DNA of 64,000 nt from the NCBI GenBank assembly GCA_013215295.1, contig JABSOZ010000003.1, forward strand, positions 310,001-374,000. Direction: 5' to 3'. Numbering within the stretch: position 1 is the stretch's first letter; each line of letters opens with the position of its first letter. The notes below the pieces were generated by a model that saw only the letters and a program-made list of their open reading frames with translations, was not told where the DNA came from and made no database searches. Origin of the DNA: Colwellia sp. (lineage in GTDB: Bacteria; Pseudomonadota; Gammaproteobacteria; Enterobacterales; Alteromonadaceae). This document shows, piece after piece, positions 1 through 9,242 of the stretch. Both the position numbers and the translations under genes were made by a program.

Positions 1-1449
1 AACTGTTACACCGCCCTTGAAATGGATTTAGAAGTTCTGCCTATTTTGAATAAAATCGATTTACCGCAAGCGGATCCTGATCGTGTTAGCGAAGAAATTG
101 AAGATATTATTGGTATTGATGCAACAGGTGCTGTGCAGTGTTCAGCAAAAACCGGTGTCGGTATTGTAGATGTTTTAGAAACGATTGTTGAGAATATCCC
201 TGGACCTGAAGGTGACCCTAAAGGCAGTTTACAAGCCTTGATCATTGATTCATGGTTTGATAATTACCAGGGCGTTGTTTCATTAGTTCGTGTTATGAAC
301 GGTGAAGTGAAGAAAGGCGATAAAATGGTGGTCATGTCGACAGGACAAGTACACCAAATTGATAAAGTCGGTATCTTTACGCCTAAGCAAGTCGAAACAG
401 GTATTTTAAGAACCGGTGAAGTAGGTTTTATTATCGCTGGCATTAAAGAAATTCATGGTGCGCCAGTGGGTGACACCATCACCATCAGTAAGAAAGAAGC
501 GACCACAGCCCTTGCTGGTTTCAAAAAAGTTCAGCCGCAAGTTTATGCAGGTATCTTTCCGATAAGTTCTGAGGATTTCGAAAATTTCCGTGATGCATTG
601 AACAAATTAAGCTTAAATGATGCTTCATTATTTTTTGAACCAGAAAATTCATCGGCACTCGGTTTTGGTTTTAGAATTGGTTTCCTTGGTATGTTGCACA
701 TGGAAATCGTTCAAGAGCGCTTAGCGCGTGAATATGATCTTGATTTAATTACTACTGCGCCTACGGTTAACTATGAAATTGTTTGTACTAACGGTGAAAT
801 TTTATCTATAGATAACCCTGGTGATTTACCCGCAGTTAATAATATCGATGAAATTCGTGAACCTATTGTTCAAGCTAATATTTTAGTACCACAAGAACAT
901 TTAGGTAATGTTATTACCCTCTGTATTGAAAAGCGTGGTGTACAAAAAGATATTATTTATCACGGTAATCAAGTTGCCGTAACCTATGAGTTGCCTATGG
1001 CAGAAGTGGTCATGGATTTCTTTGATAAATTGAAATCAACCAGCCGTGGCTATGCCTCACTTGATTATAACTTTGTGCGCTTTGAGCCTGCAGACATGGT
1101 ACGAGTTGATGTAATGATTAATGGCGACCGTGTTGATGCACTTGCCATGATCACCCATAGAGGTCATTCAGTTGCTCGTGGCCGGATGTTGGTTGACAAA
1201 TTGAAAGAGCTTATTCACCGTCAAATGTTTGATATTGCGATTCAAGCCGCGATTGGTAGTAACGTAATTGCTCGTACAACCGTTAAACAATTACGAAAGA
1301 ATGTTACCGCAAAATGTTATGGTGGCGATATCTCTCGTAAGAAAAAATTATTACAAAAACAGAAAGATGGTAAGAAGCGTATGAAGCAAGTGGGTAATGT
1401 TGAAGTGCCTCAAGAAGCGTTTTTAGCTGTTCTTAAATTAGATAGTTAG
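1..1449 (+). CDS. lepA: Elongation factor 4 (LepA), 5' end cut by the window
   Basis: The reading frame is open from base 1 (N-C-Y-T-A-L-E before the first visible Met at 22), so the start lies outside the window. About 483 of the family's usual 600 residues are present. The visible part starts just before the [10 protein letters not shown] element (G4, guanine specificity) of the GTPase domain and continues through domains II, III and V to the LepA-specific C-terminal domain, rich in Lys near [18 protein letters not shown]. In the family this translational GTPase acts on stalled or mistranslocated ribosomes and in 30S assembly. It is followed 10 bp later by lepB, the classical lepA-lepB operon. 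Identity is very secure from the near-complete match to the family; only the N-terminal G1-G3 motifs cannot be seen. Confidence 0.97.
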   Translation, partial: NCYTALEMDLEVLPILNKIDLPQADPDRVSEEIEDIIGIDATGAVQCSAKTGVGIVDVLETIVENIPGPEGDPKGSLQALIIDSWFDNYQGVVSLVRVMNGEVKKGDKMVVMSTGQVHQIDKVGIFTPKQVETGILRTGEVGFIIAGIKEIHGAPVGDTITISKKEATTALAGFKKVQPQVYAGIFPISSEDFENFRDALNKLSLNDASLFFEPENSSALGFGFRIGFLGMLHMEIVQERLAREYDLDLITTAPTVNYEIVCTNGEILSIDNPGDLPAVNNIDEIREPIVQANILVPQEHLGNVITLCIEKRGVQKDIIYHGNQVAVTYELPMAEVVMDFFDKLKSTSRGYASLDYNFVRFEPADMVRVDVMINGDRVDALAMITHRGHSVARGRMLVDKLKELIHRQMFDIAIQAAIGSNVIARTTVKQLRKNVTAKCYGGDISRKKKLLQKQKDGKKRMKQVGNVEVPQEAFLAVLKLDS

Positions 1450-1459
1450 TAGGGAAGTC

Positions 1460-2380
1460 ATGGCTGTATATTTTTCAATATTCCTCGTTATTCTTACCGG
1501 TATTACGGGTGTTGTATGGTTAGCGGATAAGCTTTATCTTGCCCCTAAACGTAAATTAACATTGGTAGACGCTCAAGCACAATGCCAAGAAACGTTACCA
1601 GATGATGTTATAACTAAATTATCAGAACCTTCAGTAGTTGTTGATACTTCTGTACAAATATTTCCGGTTATTGCGTTTGTTTTGATTTTACGATCTTTTT
1701 TATGGGAACCCTTCCAAATTCCATCGGGTTCTATGATGCCGACATTACTTGATGGAGATTTTATCCTAGTTAACAAGTTTAACTATGGCTTACGAGATCC
1801 AGTAGTACGTAATAAATTTTTTGAAGTCGGGTTACCTGAACGTGGCGATGTTGTCGTTTTTAAGTATCCAAGAGATCCAAAAATTGATTATATTAAACGG
1901 GTAATTGGTTTACCTGGCGATAGAATAATTTATCGTAATAAATCGATTTATATCAAACCTGCTTGTCTGGAAAGTGATGCTAAATGTCCTGAGTTTGAAC
2001 AAGTTGTGCAGAACTTCTTAAAAGAAACTGATACTCCTGATGGTTCTTATGGTTTGAGTCGGCATACTTCTATTATGCCAAATAAAACCCATGATATTTT
2101 AATTGATAACCAAATATTGCCGCGTACTCAGCATTATTATCAACAAGCGGGAACACAGCGTGATGAATTTGTTGTGCCCCAAGGTCATTACTATGTAATG
2201 GGTGATAATCGAGATCATAGTCTCGATGCTCGTTTTTGGGGATTTGTACCTGAAGAAAACCTTGTCGGCGAAGCCATTGCTATTTGGATGAGTTTTGATT
2301 TCGACCGTGATGAAAATAGCCTTTTACCTAAGTGGGTGCCAACCAATGTTCGCTTCTCACGTTTAGGTTGGATTAATTGA
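1460..2380 (+). CDS. lepB: Signal peptidase I
   Basis: 306 residues. Inner-membrane serine protease that removes signal peptides from Sec and Tat substrates. There are two N-terminal membrane segments (about 1-22 and 65-82) with a cytoplasmic loop between them, then the periplasmic catalytic domain. The catalytic Ser is residue 91 in PSGSMMPTL and the general-base Lys is residue 146 in [12 protein letters not shown], the same numbers as in E. coli LepB. The box [16 protein letters not shown] follows near the C terminus. The ATG follows a purine-rich GTAGGGAAG element. The stop overlaps the proposed rnc start by four bases, so translation is probably coupled. Confidence 0.97.
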   Translation: MAVYFSIFLVILTGITGVVWLADKLYLAPKRKLTLVDAQAQCQETLPDDVITKLSEPSVVVDTSVQIFPVIAFVLILRSFLWEPFQIPSGSMMPTLLDGDFILVNKFNYGLRDPVVRNKFFEVGLPERGDVVVFKYPRDPKIDYIKRVIGLPGDRIIYRNKSIYIKPACLESDAKCPEFEQVVQNFLKETDTPDGSYGLSRHTSIMPNKTHDILIDNQILPRTQHYYQQAGTQRDEFVVPQGHYYVMGDNRDHSLDARFWGFVPEENLVGEAIAIWMSFDFDRDENSLLPKWVPTNVRFSRLGWIN

Positions 2381-3072
2381 TTTTGAAAAGTTCAGCAATC
2401 GCACTAACTAGGTTAAGTAAAAAGTTAGGTTATACCTTTAACAACACTGATTTATTGCTCCAAGCATTAACGCACCGCAGTGCCAAAGGTACACATAATG
2501 AACGTTTAGAATTTCTTGGAGATTCAATTCTTGGCTTTGTCATTGCTGAGGTTCTTTATCAACAATTTCCTTCTCATGATGAAGGTGATTTGACACGGAT
2601 GCGTTCTAGTCTGGTTCGCGGTGTTACGCTAGCTGAAATTGGACGAGGCTTTAATTTAGGTGAATACTTAATTTTAGGCCCTGGAGAATTAAAAAGTGGT
2701 GGCCACCGTCGAGATTCAATTTTAGAAGATGCTGTTGAAGCTATTATTGGTGCCGTGTACTTAGATTCGGATAATGATACGGCTAAAACCCTAGTGCTTA
2801 GTTGGTTTGCTGATCGACTAGATATTATTAAACCGGGTAACGAACAAAAAGATCCTAAAACTCGATTACAAGAATACTTACAAGCACGAAAGATTGCTTT
2901 GCCACTTTATGAAGTTATTCATACAACGGGTCAATCTCATAACCAGCAATTTACGGTGCGCTGTACAACAGAAGTGATAAATACCGAAGTTATCACTAAT
3001 GGTACTAGCCGTCGTAAAGCCGAACAATCCGCAGCGCAACAAGTACTCGCGCTCATTTTTGATAAAAAATAA
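2377..3072 (+). CDS. rnc: Ribonuclease III
   Basis: 231 residues, close to the 226 of E. coli. Double-strand-specific endoribonuclease for rRNA and mRNA processing. N-terminal RNase III domain with the signature [21 protein letters not shown] (catalytic Glu and Asp) and a second acidic cluster at [18 protein letters not shown]-terminal double-stranded RNA-binding domain follows ([11 protein letters not shown] through [14 protein letters not shown]). No ATG lies near the expected N terminus. The start used here is a TTG at 2377 inside the lepB stop (TTGA overlap), and a second TTG at 2383 is an alternative. Placement between lepB and era is the conserved gammaproteobacterial order. Confidence 0.95.
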   Translation: MILKSSAIALTRLSKKLGYTFNNTDLLLQALTHRSAKGTHNERLEFLGDSILGFVIAEVLYQQFPSHDEGDLTRMRSSLVRGVTLAEIGRGFNLGEYLILGPGELKSGGHRRDSILEDAVEAIIGAVYLDSDNDTAKTLVLSWFADRLDIIKPGNEQKDPKTRLQEYLQARKIALPLYEVIHTTGQSHNQQFTVRCTTEVINTEVITNGTSRRKAEQSAAQQVLALIFDKK

Positions 3073-3089
3073 CTCAGCGAAATATCATT

Positions 3090-4001
3090 ATGACAAGTGA
3101 AAATAAACATTGTGGCTTAATTGCTATTGTTGGTCGTCCTAATGTTGGTAAATCAACATTGCTTAACAGTTTGTTAGGTCAAAAAATTAGTATTACCTCA
3201 CGCAAACCACAAACAACACGCCATCGTATTTTAGGTATTTTAACGGAAGAAAATAATCAAGCAGTTTTAGTTGATACTCCTGGCCTTCATGCTGATGAAA
3301 AACGCGCTATTAATCGCTTAATGAACCGTGCAGCAAGTAGTTCAATCGCAGAAGTAGAATTAGTTATCTTTCTCGTAGAAGGTACCCACTGGACGTCTGA
3401 CGATGACCTAGTAATGAGTAAAATCAAAAAATCTGGTTCGCGATGCATATTAGTCGTGAATAAAATTGATAATATTCAAGACAAAGAATTACTGCTACCG
3501 CACTTGCAAAAATTAGGTGAAATACATGATTTCAGTGAGATAGTGCCTATTTCAGCCTCGAAAGGTCATAATGTTGACACTATTCGTCAACTTTGTCTTA
3601 GCTCATTACCTGAAGGTGATTTTTGGTTTCCAGATGATTATGTAACAGATCGTTCAAGTCGATTTATGGCATCTGAAATTGTACGTGAAAAACTCATTCG
3701 TTTCACGGGTGATGAATTGCCTTATTCAACTACCGTTGAAATTGAACAATTTAAAATGGATGAAAAAGGTGTTATCCATATTAATGCACTCATTTTAGTT
3801 GAACGAAAAAGTCAGAAACGTATTGTAATTGGTAATAAGGGAGAACGACTTAAAACTATTGGTCAAGAAGCTCGTCGTGATATGGAAGCGCTCTTTGAAA
3901 AGAAAGTATTCCTTGAAACATGGGTGAAAGTTAAGTCGGGTTGGGCTGATGATGAACGTGCTTTACGTAGCTTAGGTTATGGTGATGAATATTCAGGCTA
4001 G
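3090..4001 (+). CDS. era: GTPase Era, 30S ribosome assembly factor
   Basis: 303 residues, family-typical length. Small GTPase that binds the 3' end of 16S rRNA during late 30S assembly. GTPase motifs in order: P-loop GRPNVGKST near residue 15, switch region [15 protein letters not shown] (G3), NKID (G4) near residue 125 and SASKGHNVD (G5). The C-terminal half holds the KH RNA-binding domain with [18 protein letters not shown], the Era signature. The start is 17 bp after rnc, with operon partners rnc and recO on either side. Confidence 0.97.
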   Translation: MTSENKHCGLIAIVGRPNVGKSTLLNSLLGQKISITSRKPQTTRHRILGILTEENNQAVLVDTPGLHADEKRAINRLMNRAASSSIAEVELVIFLVEGTHWTSDDDLVMSKIKKSGSRCILVVNKIDNIQDKELLLPHLQKLGEIHDFSEIVPISASKGHNVDTIRQLCLSSLPEGDFWFPDDYVTDRSSRFMASEIVREKLIRFTGDELPYSTTVEIEQFKMDEKGVIHINALILVERKSQKRIVIGNKGERLKTIGQEARRDMEALFEKKVFLETWVKVKSGWADDERALRSLGYGDEYSG

Positions 4002-4030
4002 TCTTCGATTAGTTTATTGGGCAACTAAAG

Positions 4031-4732
4031 ATGGAAGAACTTGAACAAAGCGCTTTTTTATTACATTCACGGCCTTATCGTGAAAATCAAATATTGCTCG
4101 AATTTTTAACGTCACAACAAGGAAAAATTTCTGCGATTTCTTACTTAGGGAAATCGTTGAAATCGAATAAAAGAGCATTACTCCAACCTTTTTCTCCTTT
4201 GAAGATAGTATTAAAAGGGCAAGGGAGTCTCAAATATTTAAAACGTGTTGAACCTGAACGTAAGTCATACAAGTTAAGCGGTAACTACCTTTATAGTGGC
4301 TTTTATCTCAACGAGCTACAAGTTCGTTTATTGGGCGAGCACATTCCATACGACGAACTCTTTTATCAATACCAACAAAGCATCGAGCAATTATCAGAAC
4401 AACACTCAATTGAGTATATATTGAGAAATTTTGAAAATAGACTATTAGAAGAGTTAGGAATGACTATTGATTATTCACCTATTTTTTCTGAAAACAATAG
4501 TTATTACAGTTACTTGCCTGAAAAAGGCTTTGTTCCTGCGAACTTTTTGCCTACTAGACATAAGTCTACACAAACTTGTTATAATGCAATCCATTTAAAA
4601 GCTATAGCAGAAGAAAATATATCTGCTAAAGAAATCATGCAAACATACAAATTATTGATGCGACAAATCATTAATCATTTACTAGATGGCAAACCGTTAC
4701 ATAGCCGTAAATTGTTTACACAAAATACATAA
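4031..4732 (+). CDS. recO: DNA repair protein RecO
   Basis: 233 residues. Mediator of the RecFOR recombination pathway that helps load RecA on SSB-coated gaps and anneals single strands. An N-terminal OB-fold is evident around residues 5-75 (SAFLLHSRPYRENQILLEFLT, then GKISAISYLGK), followed by an all-helical C-terminal part. The Cys zinc motif seen in some RecO proteins is absent, as usual in gammaproteobacteria. ATG at 4031, 29 bp after era, fits the conserved era-recO-pdxJ order. Confidence 0.93.
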   Translation: MEELEQSAFLLHSRPYRENQILLEFLTSQQGKISAISYLGKSLKSNKRALLQPFSPLKIVLKGQGSLKYLKRVEPERKSYKLSGNYLYSGFYLNELQVRLLGEHIPYDELFYQYQQSIEQLSEQHSIEYILRNFENRLLEELGMTIDYSPIFSENNSYYSYLPEKGFVPANFLPTRHKSTQTCYNAIHLKAIAEENISAKEIMQTYKLLMRQIINHLLDGKPLHSRKLFTQNT

Positions 4733-4750
4733 ACTTAAGAGATAAAAATA

Positions 4751-5482
4751 ATGAGCGAACTTTTATTAGGCGTAAATGTTGACCATATTGCTACCTTGCG
4801 AGAAGCAAGGGGGACAAATTATCCTGATCCTGTTTATGCTGCATCTGTTGCTGAACATGCTGGGGCCGATGGTATAACAGTACATTTACGTGAAGACCGT
4901 CGCCACATTCAAGACAGAGACATCCATGTTTTAAAGCAGACTTTGCATACGCGAATGAACTTAGAAATGGCAGTAACTGATGAGATGCTTGAAATTGCTT
5001 GTGAAGTAAAGCCAGCATTTTGTTGTCTAGTACCTGAAAAACGTGAAGAGCTTACTACTGAAGGTGGTTTAGATGTATTAGGCAATTTAGATAAAATTAC
5101 TATTGCTGTGGCACGATTATCAGCGGCAGGCATTGAGACTAGTCTGTTTATTGATGCTGATAAAAGCCAAATTGATGCAGCAATTACGAGTAGAGCTCCT
5201 TATATTGAAATTCATACGGGTCATTATGCTGATGCTAAAAATGAGCAAGATCAACAAATTGAATTGATCCGTTTAATTGAAGGCATTAGGTATGCCCATG
5301 CGAATGGTTTAAAAGTTAACGCTGGGCACGGTTTAAATTACTTCAACGTAAAACCTATTGCTGCTATTGAAGAGATCATCGAACTCAATATTGGTCATGC
5401 CATTATTGCACGAGCAGCGATTGACGGATTAGATAGAGCTGTTCGTGATATGAAACAGTTAATGTTAGAAGCACGTAGTTAG
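4751..5482 (+). CDS. pdxJ: Pyridoxine 5'-phosphate synthase
   Basis: 243 residues, same length as E. coli PdxJ. Condenses 1-deoxy-D-xylulose 5-phosphate with 3-amino-2-oxopropyl phosphate to give pyridoxine 5'-phosphate, the last ring-forming step of de novo vitamin B6 synthesis. TIM barrel with family landmarks [17 protein letters not shown] at the N terminus, [14 protein letters not shown], the catalytic-region [19 protein letters not shown] and [10 protein letters not shown] at the C terminus. It sits 18 bp behind recO and in front of acpS. Confidence 0.97.
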   Translation: MSELLLGVNVDHIATLREARGTNYPDPVYAASVAEHAGADGITVHLREDRRHIQDRDIHVLKQTLHTRMNLEMAVTDEMLEIACEVKPAFCCLVPEKREELTTEGGLDVLGNLDKITIAVARLSAAGIETSLFIDADKSQIDAAITSRAPYIEIHTGHYADAKNEQDQQIELIRLIEGIRYAHANGLKVNAGHGLNYFNVKPIAAIEEIIELNIGHAIIARAAIDGLDRAVRDMKQLMLEARS

Positions 5483-5596
5483 GCTTTAGTCCTCATAAGG
5501 CAGAGTTTGCAATACAACGTGTGCTTTATTTTGTGAAATGTCACTCTTTAAATGGTGGCAGCACATCGAACGTAGTATCAAGAAAAGAGATTTGTT

Positions 5597-5977
5597 ATGT
5601 CTGTTGTCGGTATAGGTACTGATATTATTGAAATAAGCCGTATAGCAAAAATGGCAATTAAAGTACGAGACAAATTAGCGCTTCGTGTACTTACTCCAAA
5701 TGAGTTGGAAAAATATAAGACGTTAAAGGATCCTGCACTTTATTTAGCAAAACGCTGGGCCGGTAAAGAAGCTGCGTCAAAAGCACTCGGTACAGGGATA
5801 GCTAATGGTGTTTCATTTCAACATTTTGAAATAAAAACATTAGCTTCAGGACAGCCCCAACTCGTTTTAACTAGTCGTGCACAAGAGCTAGCTATTTCAC
5901 TAGGGGCTACAGCTTGGCATATATCACTCTCTGATGAAGCCCTTTACGCTACAGCGTTTGTAGTGCTGTCTAGGTAA
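5597..5977 (+). CDS. acpS: Holo-[acyl-carrier-protein] synthase
   Basis: 126 residues. Transfers 4'-phosphopantetheine from CoA to the serine of apo-ACP, which starts fatty acid synthesis. The Mg-binding Asp lies in GIGTDIIEISRI (about residue 9) and the second signature is KRWAGKEAASKALGTG (about residues 54-69). ATG at 5597 follows AAAAGAGA. The 114-bp gap to pdxJ is larger than the other gaps in this operon and could hold a secondary promoter, but I see no convincing -35/-10 pair there. Confidence 0.96.
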   Translation: MSVVGIGTDIIEISRIAKMAIKVRDKLALRVLTPNELEKYKTLKDPALYLAKRWAGKEAASKALGTGIANGVSFQHFEIKTLASGQPQLVLTSRAQELAISLGATAWHISLSDEALYATAFVVLSR

Positions 5978-6107
5978 TAAAACAAATAATACCACCTAGA
6001 TTATCCATTCTGATCTATACTTACTTTGGAGAACTCAATTTTATTGTACTCTCTAAATGAAATATCAATCAAATGCGATGGGTATTTATTTAATCGGCGG
6101 GCATGTT

Positions 6108-6353
6108 ATGCAGTTACAAAAACAACCTTATAACGATAGAAGAAATGAACCACCTGAACATTCAGTTTGGTGGAAAAAGTTATCACTTGCGCAAAAATTC
6201 TCTGTAGGTAGTTTAGGTAAATTTGGCTATGAACTACTGTTTATCCGCAATGACAAAGGTCGTAGTATCGCAGTACTTTCAAATACTACAGCTACAGTCA
6301 TTATCACAGAAGATGGTGAAATCAATAGTTCACCAGAGATTATTATTCGCTAA
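6108..6353 (+). CDS. Conserved hypothetical protein, 81 residues
   Basis: Small soluble protein of unknown function. The start is placed at the ATG at 6108 because GGCGGG lies about 6 bases upstream; an in-frame ATG at 6057 would add 17 residues but has no visible ribosome-binding site. The sequence is hydrophilic at the start (QPYNDRRNEPPEHSVWWKK). It continues with what looks like a short beta-rich domain (FGYELLFIRNDKGRSIAVL, then VIITEDGEINSSPEIIIR). I recall similar short ORFs in other Alteromonadales near this locus, but cannot assign a function. It is followed by an intrinsic terminator. Confidence 0.7.
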   Translation: MQLQKQPYNDRRNEPPEHSVWWKKLSLAQKFSVGSLGKFGYELLFIRNDKGRSIAVLSNTTATVIITEDGEINSSPEIIIR

Positions 6354-6386
6354 TTAGCAATTTTTTAATAACAACTCGATCCATCA

Positions 6387-6412
6387 AGGCAAATTTTTAT
6401 TTGCTTTTTTTT
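6387..6412 (+). terminator. Intrinsic terminator after the acpS-side operon
   Basis: GCAAAT (6389-6394), loop TTTT, ATTTGC (6399-6404), followed by eight T. It lies 35 bases behind the 81-residue ORF and fits as the end of the lepA-acpS transcript. The rest of 6354-6668 is AT-rich leader DNA of acs. Confidence 0.75.
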
Positions 6413-6417
6413 ATTTG

Positions 6418-6441
6418 ATAAATGACAGCGTTGTCATTTAT
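6418..6441. repeat. Perfect 10-bp inverted repeat upstream of acs
   Basis: ATAAATGACA, loop GCGT, TGTCATTTAT. It lies just behind the terminator and about 228 bases before the acs start. It lacks its own T-run on the plus strand, so it is either a second hairpin of the termination region or a protein-binding palindrome. Confidence 0.6.
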
Positions 6442-6668
6442 TGGTTTCGGTGTTAATGTTAATAACAGGCAAACATTGGTTTCAGTTTAATTTTAAATTA
6501 ATCAGTCCTATTCGACTTTAGTTGAGTAGTCGCACTAATTAACTTCCTATATGATGTTGCTTATTGTTTAAAAATAAAAATCAGTTACTGCTTAATTTAT
6601 GTAAATAATCATTTAAGTAGTGATCATAATAATGTGAGTAATATCAAGTTAGAAACGAAGGACTTAAC

Positions 6669-8615
6669 ATGAAAGAATTGAAAAGTTGTTATCCGGTTTT
6701 AGAGCAAGCCAAGGCACACACGCATATTGATAGTGCAACATATGATGCGATGTACAAGCAATCAATTGAGCAACCCGATATATTCTGGGCAGAACAAGCT
6801 GATAAATTTCTTGATTGGTATAAACCATGGGACAGCGTAAGTAATGTTGACTTAAAAACAGCTGATATTAAGTGGTTTTCTGGCGGTAAATTAAACGTCA
6901 GTTATAACTGTATTGATCGTCATTTGGCAACTAAAGCAAATGATATCGCAATTATTTGGGAAGGGGATGATCCAAGTGATGACAAGAAAATTACTTATCA
7001 AGAATTACATGATCATGTCTGCCGGTTTGCTAACTTATTAAAATCGCGTGGCGTTAAAAAAGGTGATCGTGTGTGCATATACATGCCGATGATCCCTGAA
7101 GTGGGTTATGCCATGTTAGCATGTGCTCGAATTGGTGCAGTTCATTCAGTCGTATTTGGTGGGTTTTCTACCGAAGCTATTCGTTCTCGTGTTGCAGATG
7201 CTGATTGCCAAGTGGTGATTACCGCTGATGAAAGTTTACGTGGTGGACGTGTTATACCACTTAAAATAAATGTTGATGAAGCAGTAGCCGATTGTCCTAA
7301 TGTACATTCAGTTATTGTTGTAGCTCGCACAGGCGGAGATGTTGCATGGAATGACAGCATTGACGTTAGTTATGAAGATGAGGTTGCCAAGCAATCGGCA
7401 GTATGTGAACCAGAAGTTATGGACGCTGAAGACCCGTTATTTATTCTCTATACCTCAGGCTCTACAGGAACACCAAAAGGTGTTCTACATACCTGTGGCG
7501 GTTATTCTCTTTATACAGCAATGACTCATAAATATGTTTTTGACTATAAAGATGGCGAAATTTATTGGTGTACAGCTGACGCAGGTTGGATCACCGGTCA
7601 TTCATATATCTTCTACGGCCCGCTAGCAAACGGTGCAACAACATTAGTATTTGAAGGTGTTCCTACTTACCCTGATGCAGGGCGTTTTTGGCAAGTATGT
7701 GAAAAGCATAAAGTCAATATTTTCTACACCGCTCCTACCGCTATTCGTGCACTAATGAGCGTAGGGGATGATTTAGTCAATCAATCAGATCTTTCTTCTT
7801 TACGTATTCTCGGCACAGTGGGTGAACCTATCAACCCAGAGGCATGGCATTGGTATTATGAAATTGTTGGAAAATCTAATTGCCCAATCGTTGATACTTG
7901 GTGGCAAACTGAAACAGGTGGCATTTTAATTACCTCACTACCTGGCGCGGTTGATATGAAACCGGGCGCTGCAGGTAAGCCATTTTTTGGGGTACAGCCA
8001 GCATTATTTGATAAAGAAGGTAACACCCTTGAAGGTGCAGATTCGGGTTTATTAGTGATAACAGGTAGCTGGCCAGGACAGCTACGTACGGTTTACGGTG
8101 ATCACGACCGTTTCTATCAAACATATTTAAGCCAGTACCCAGGTAATTACTTTACCGGTGATGGTGCTCGACGTGATGAAGATGATTTCTATTGGATCAC
8201 CGGGCGTGTTGACGACGTGCTTAACGTTTCTGGTCACCGTTTAGGTACTGCTGAAATTGAAAGTGCATTAGTGCTTCATCCCGCTGTAGCGGAAGCTGCA
8301 GTTGTTGGGTATCCGCATGAAATTAAGGGACAAGGTGTTTATGCTTACGTTACTTTAATGGGCAATGCGAGTGAATCTCCAGAGTTACTTAAAGAATTGA
8401 CAGAGTTTGTTGCTAAAGAATTAGGTCGTTTTGCAAAACCTGATTACATTCAGTACGCACCTGGTCTACCAAAAACACGTTCAGGCAAGATTATGCGTCG
8501 TATATTACGAAAAATTGCTGAAAACGATATTGATACTTTAGGTGATACGTCAACTTTAGCGGACCCTAGTGTCGTTGAAAACTTGATCCGTAATCGAATT
8601 ATTCACGGTGGCTAG
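6669..8615 (+). CDS. acs: Acetyl-CoA synthetase (AMP-forming)
   Basis: 648 residues, near the 652 of E. coli Acs. Activates acetate to acetyl-AMP and then acetyl-CoA, the high-affinity route for acetate use. ANL-superfamily motifs are clear: [15 protein letters not shown] (A3, ATP binding), [10 protein letters not shown] (A5), [20 protein letters not shown] (A7) followed by the hinge [20 protein letters not shown] (A8), and [14 protein letters not shown] near the C terminus. That last motif carries the catalytic Lys, which is the lysine acetylated by Pat/controlled by CobB in relatives. ATG at 6669 with AAGGA about 6 bases upstream. It is a single-gene unit between two terminators. Confidence 0.97.
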   Translation: MKELKSCYPVLEQAKAHTHIDSATYDAMYKQSIEQPDIFWAEQADKFLDWYKPWDSVSNVDLKTADIKWFSGGKLNVSYNCIDRHLATKANDIAIIWEGDDPSDDKKITYQELHDHVCRFANLLKSRGVKKGDRVCIYMPMIPEVGYAMLACARIGAVHSVVFGGFSTEAIRSRVADADCQVVITADESLRGGRVIPLKINVDEAVADCPNVHSVIVVARTGGDVAWNDSIDVSYEDEVAKQSAVCEPEVMDAEDPLFILYTSGSTGTPKGVLHTCGGYSLYTAMTHKYVFDYKDGEIYWCTADAGWITGHSYIFYGPLANGATTLVFEGVPTYPDAGRFWQVCEKHKVNIFYTAPTAIRALMSVGDDLVNQSDLSSLRILGTVGEPINPEAWHWYYEIVGKSNCPIVDTWWQTETGGILITSLPGAVDMKPGAAGKPFFGVQPALFDKEGNTLEGADSGLLVITGSWPGQLRTVYGDHDRFYQTYLSQYPGNYFTGDGARRDEDDFYWITGRVDDVLNVSGHRLGTAEIESALVLHPAVAEAAVVGYPHEIKGQGVYAYVTLMGNASESPELLKELTEFVAKELGRFAKPDYIQYAPGLPKTRSGKIMRRILRKIAENDIDTLGDTSTLADPSVVENLIRNRIIHGG

Positions 8616-8647
8616 ATAAATAATACTGTAACTATTTACTTAAAGAT

Positions 8648-8670
8648 AAAAGCGCCTCCGGGCGCTTTTT
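8648..8670 (+). terminator. Intrinsic terminator of acs
   Basis: AAAAGCGCC, loop TCCG, GGCGCTTTTT: a GC-rich stem followed by T-run, 32 bases after the acs stop. Confidence 0.92.
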
Positions 8671-8729
8671 ATGTTCAGGGTTTTCAAAGGATCCTGCCTT
8701 GAATTATAGGGTTTCTGATAGAGTAGCCA

Positions 8730-8922
8730 GAACATCGTCACTCTTTCACATCGACGTACAAGGATGTACTAATGCCGAGAAGGCATGGATACCTAAGAAC
8801 GGCCATGTGATCGTGACATTGCCTGCATGGACGCAGGTACTTATGATTTGTCTGGAACAAAAATGACGTGCAAGGATGCACTAATGCCTTGAAAGACAGG
8901 ATGTCTGAGAAAGGTCATGACC
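8730..8922. repeat. Array of short palindromes with shared loop sequence
   Basis: Several small hairpins follow one another: GTAC-AAGGAT-GTAC (8756-8769), ATGCC-GAGAA-GGCAT (8772-8786), CCTGC-ATGGAC-GCAGG (8822-8837), GTGC-AAGGAT-GCAC (8868-8881) and GGTCATGACC (8912-8921). Two of them share the loop AAGGAT, and each is followed by a CTAATGCC-like segment, so the block looks like two diverged copies of one module. It begins with a partial copy of the 51-bp unit found downstream (ACATCGTCACTCTTTCAC at 8732-8749). No ORF of note crosses it. It looks like a non-coding dispersed element of the REP/MITE kind. Confidence 0.75.
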
Positions 8923-9039
8923 GTTCATCCTGAACATCGTCACTCTTTCACTTCCATGTGATCGTGACATACTGTTCATCCTGAACATCGTCACTCTTTC
9001 ACTTCCATGTGATCGTGACATACTGTTCATCCTGAACAT
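8923..9039. repeat. Exact 51-bp tandem duplication plus partial third copy
   Basis: Copy A 8923-8973 and copy B 8974-9024 are identical by eye. Both start GTTCATCCTGAACATCG, which contains the hairpin GTTCA-TCC-TGAAC, and both end GTGATCGTGACATACT. A 15-base partial third copy, ending in GAACAT, follows at 9025-9039. The identity of the copies suggests recent duplication. Confidence 0.9.
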
Positions 9040-9077
9040 AAAACACTAAAAAATACTGTACCTTCAAAAAAATTCAC

Positions 9078-9118
9078 TGTAAGATATTCTGTACAAATCA
9101 AGTAAACTTAACTTTACA
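9078..9118. promoter_or_regulatory. Two TyrR-type boxes in front of aroF
   Basis: The TyrR consensus is TGTAAA-N6-TTTACA. Box 1 at 9078-9095 reads TGTAAG-N6-TGTACA (10 of 12 consensus bases). Box 2 at 9101-9118 reads AGTAAA-N6-TTTACA (11 of 12). Their centres are 23 bp apart, about two helical turns. A weak promoter (TTAACT at 9108-9113, 18-bp spacer, TAGAAT at 9132-9137) would be overlapped by box 2, consistent with repression. TyrR controls aroF-tyrA in enterobacteria by tyrosine-dependent repression. Confidence 0.75.
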
Positions 9119-9141
9119 AAAAGATAGTCAGTAGAATTACC

Positions 9142-9189
9142 ATGCCAATACCAACAAAGCGATATTATTTTACCCCCTTCTTTTGCTAA
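9142..9189 (+). CDS. Possible aromatic-rich leader peptide, 15 codons
   Basis: ATG at 9142 to TAA at 9187-9189 encodes MPIPTKRYYFTPFFC: five of fifteen residues are Tyr or Phe, in the runs YYF and FF. It lies between the TyrR boxes and aroF, where a translation-sensing attenuator peptide would be expected. Against it: no strong ribosome-binding site, the best promoter guess would start transcription at about its first codon, and only a weak stem (CTAAG-TCACT-CTTAG, 9186-9200) follows. Tyr and Phe codons are also common by chance in AT-rich DNA. Confidence 0.25.
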   Translation: MPIPTKRYYFTPFFC

Positions 9190-9242
9190 GTCACTCTTAG
9201 TTCTTTTGCTCTGCCTTTAAATTATTAAACAATCTTCGATAA

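Noticed and set aside
6633-6648. CRP-like site TGTGA-N6-TCAAG before acs
   Set aside because: The second half matches only 3 of 5 bases and it lies only 20 bases from the start codon, too close for activation.
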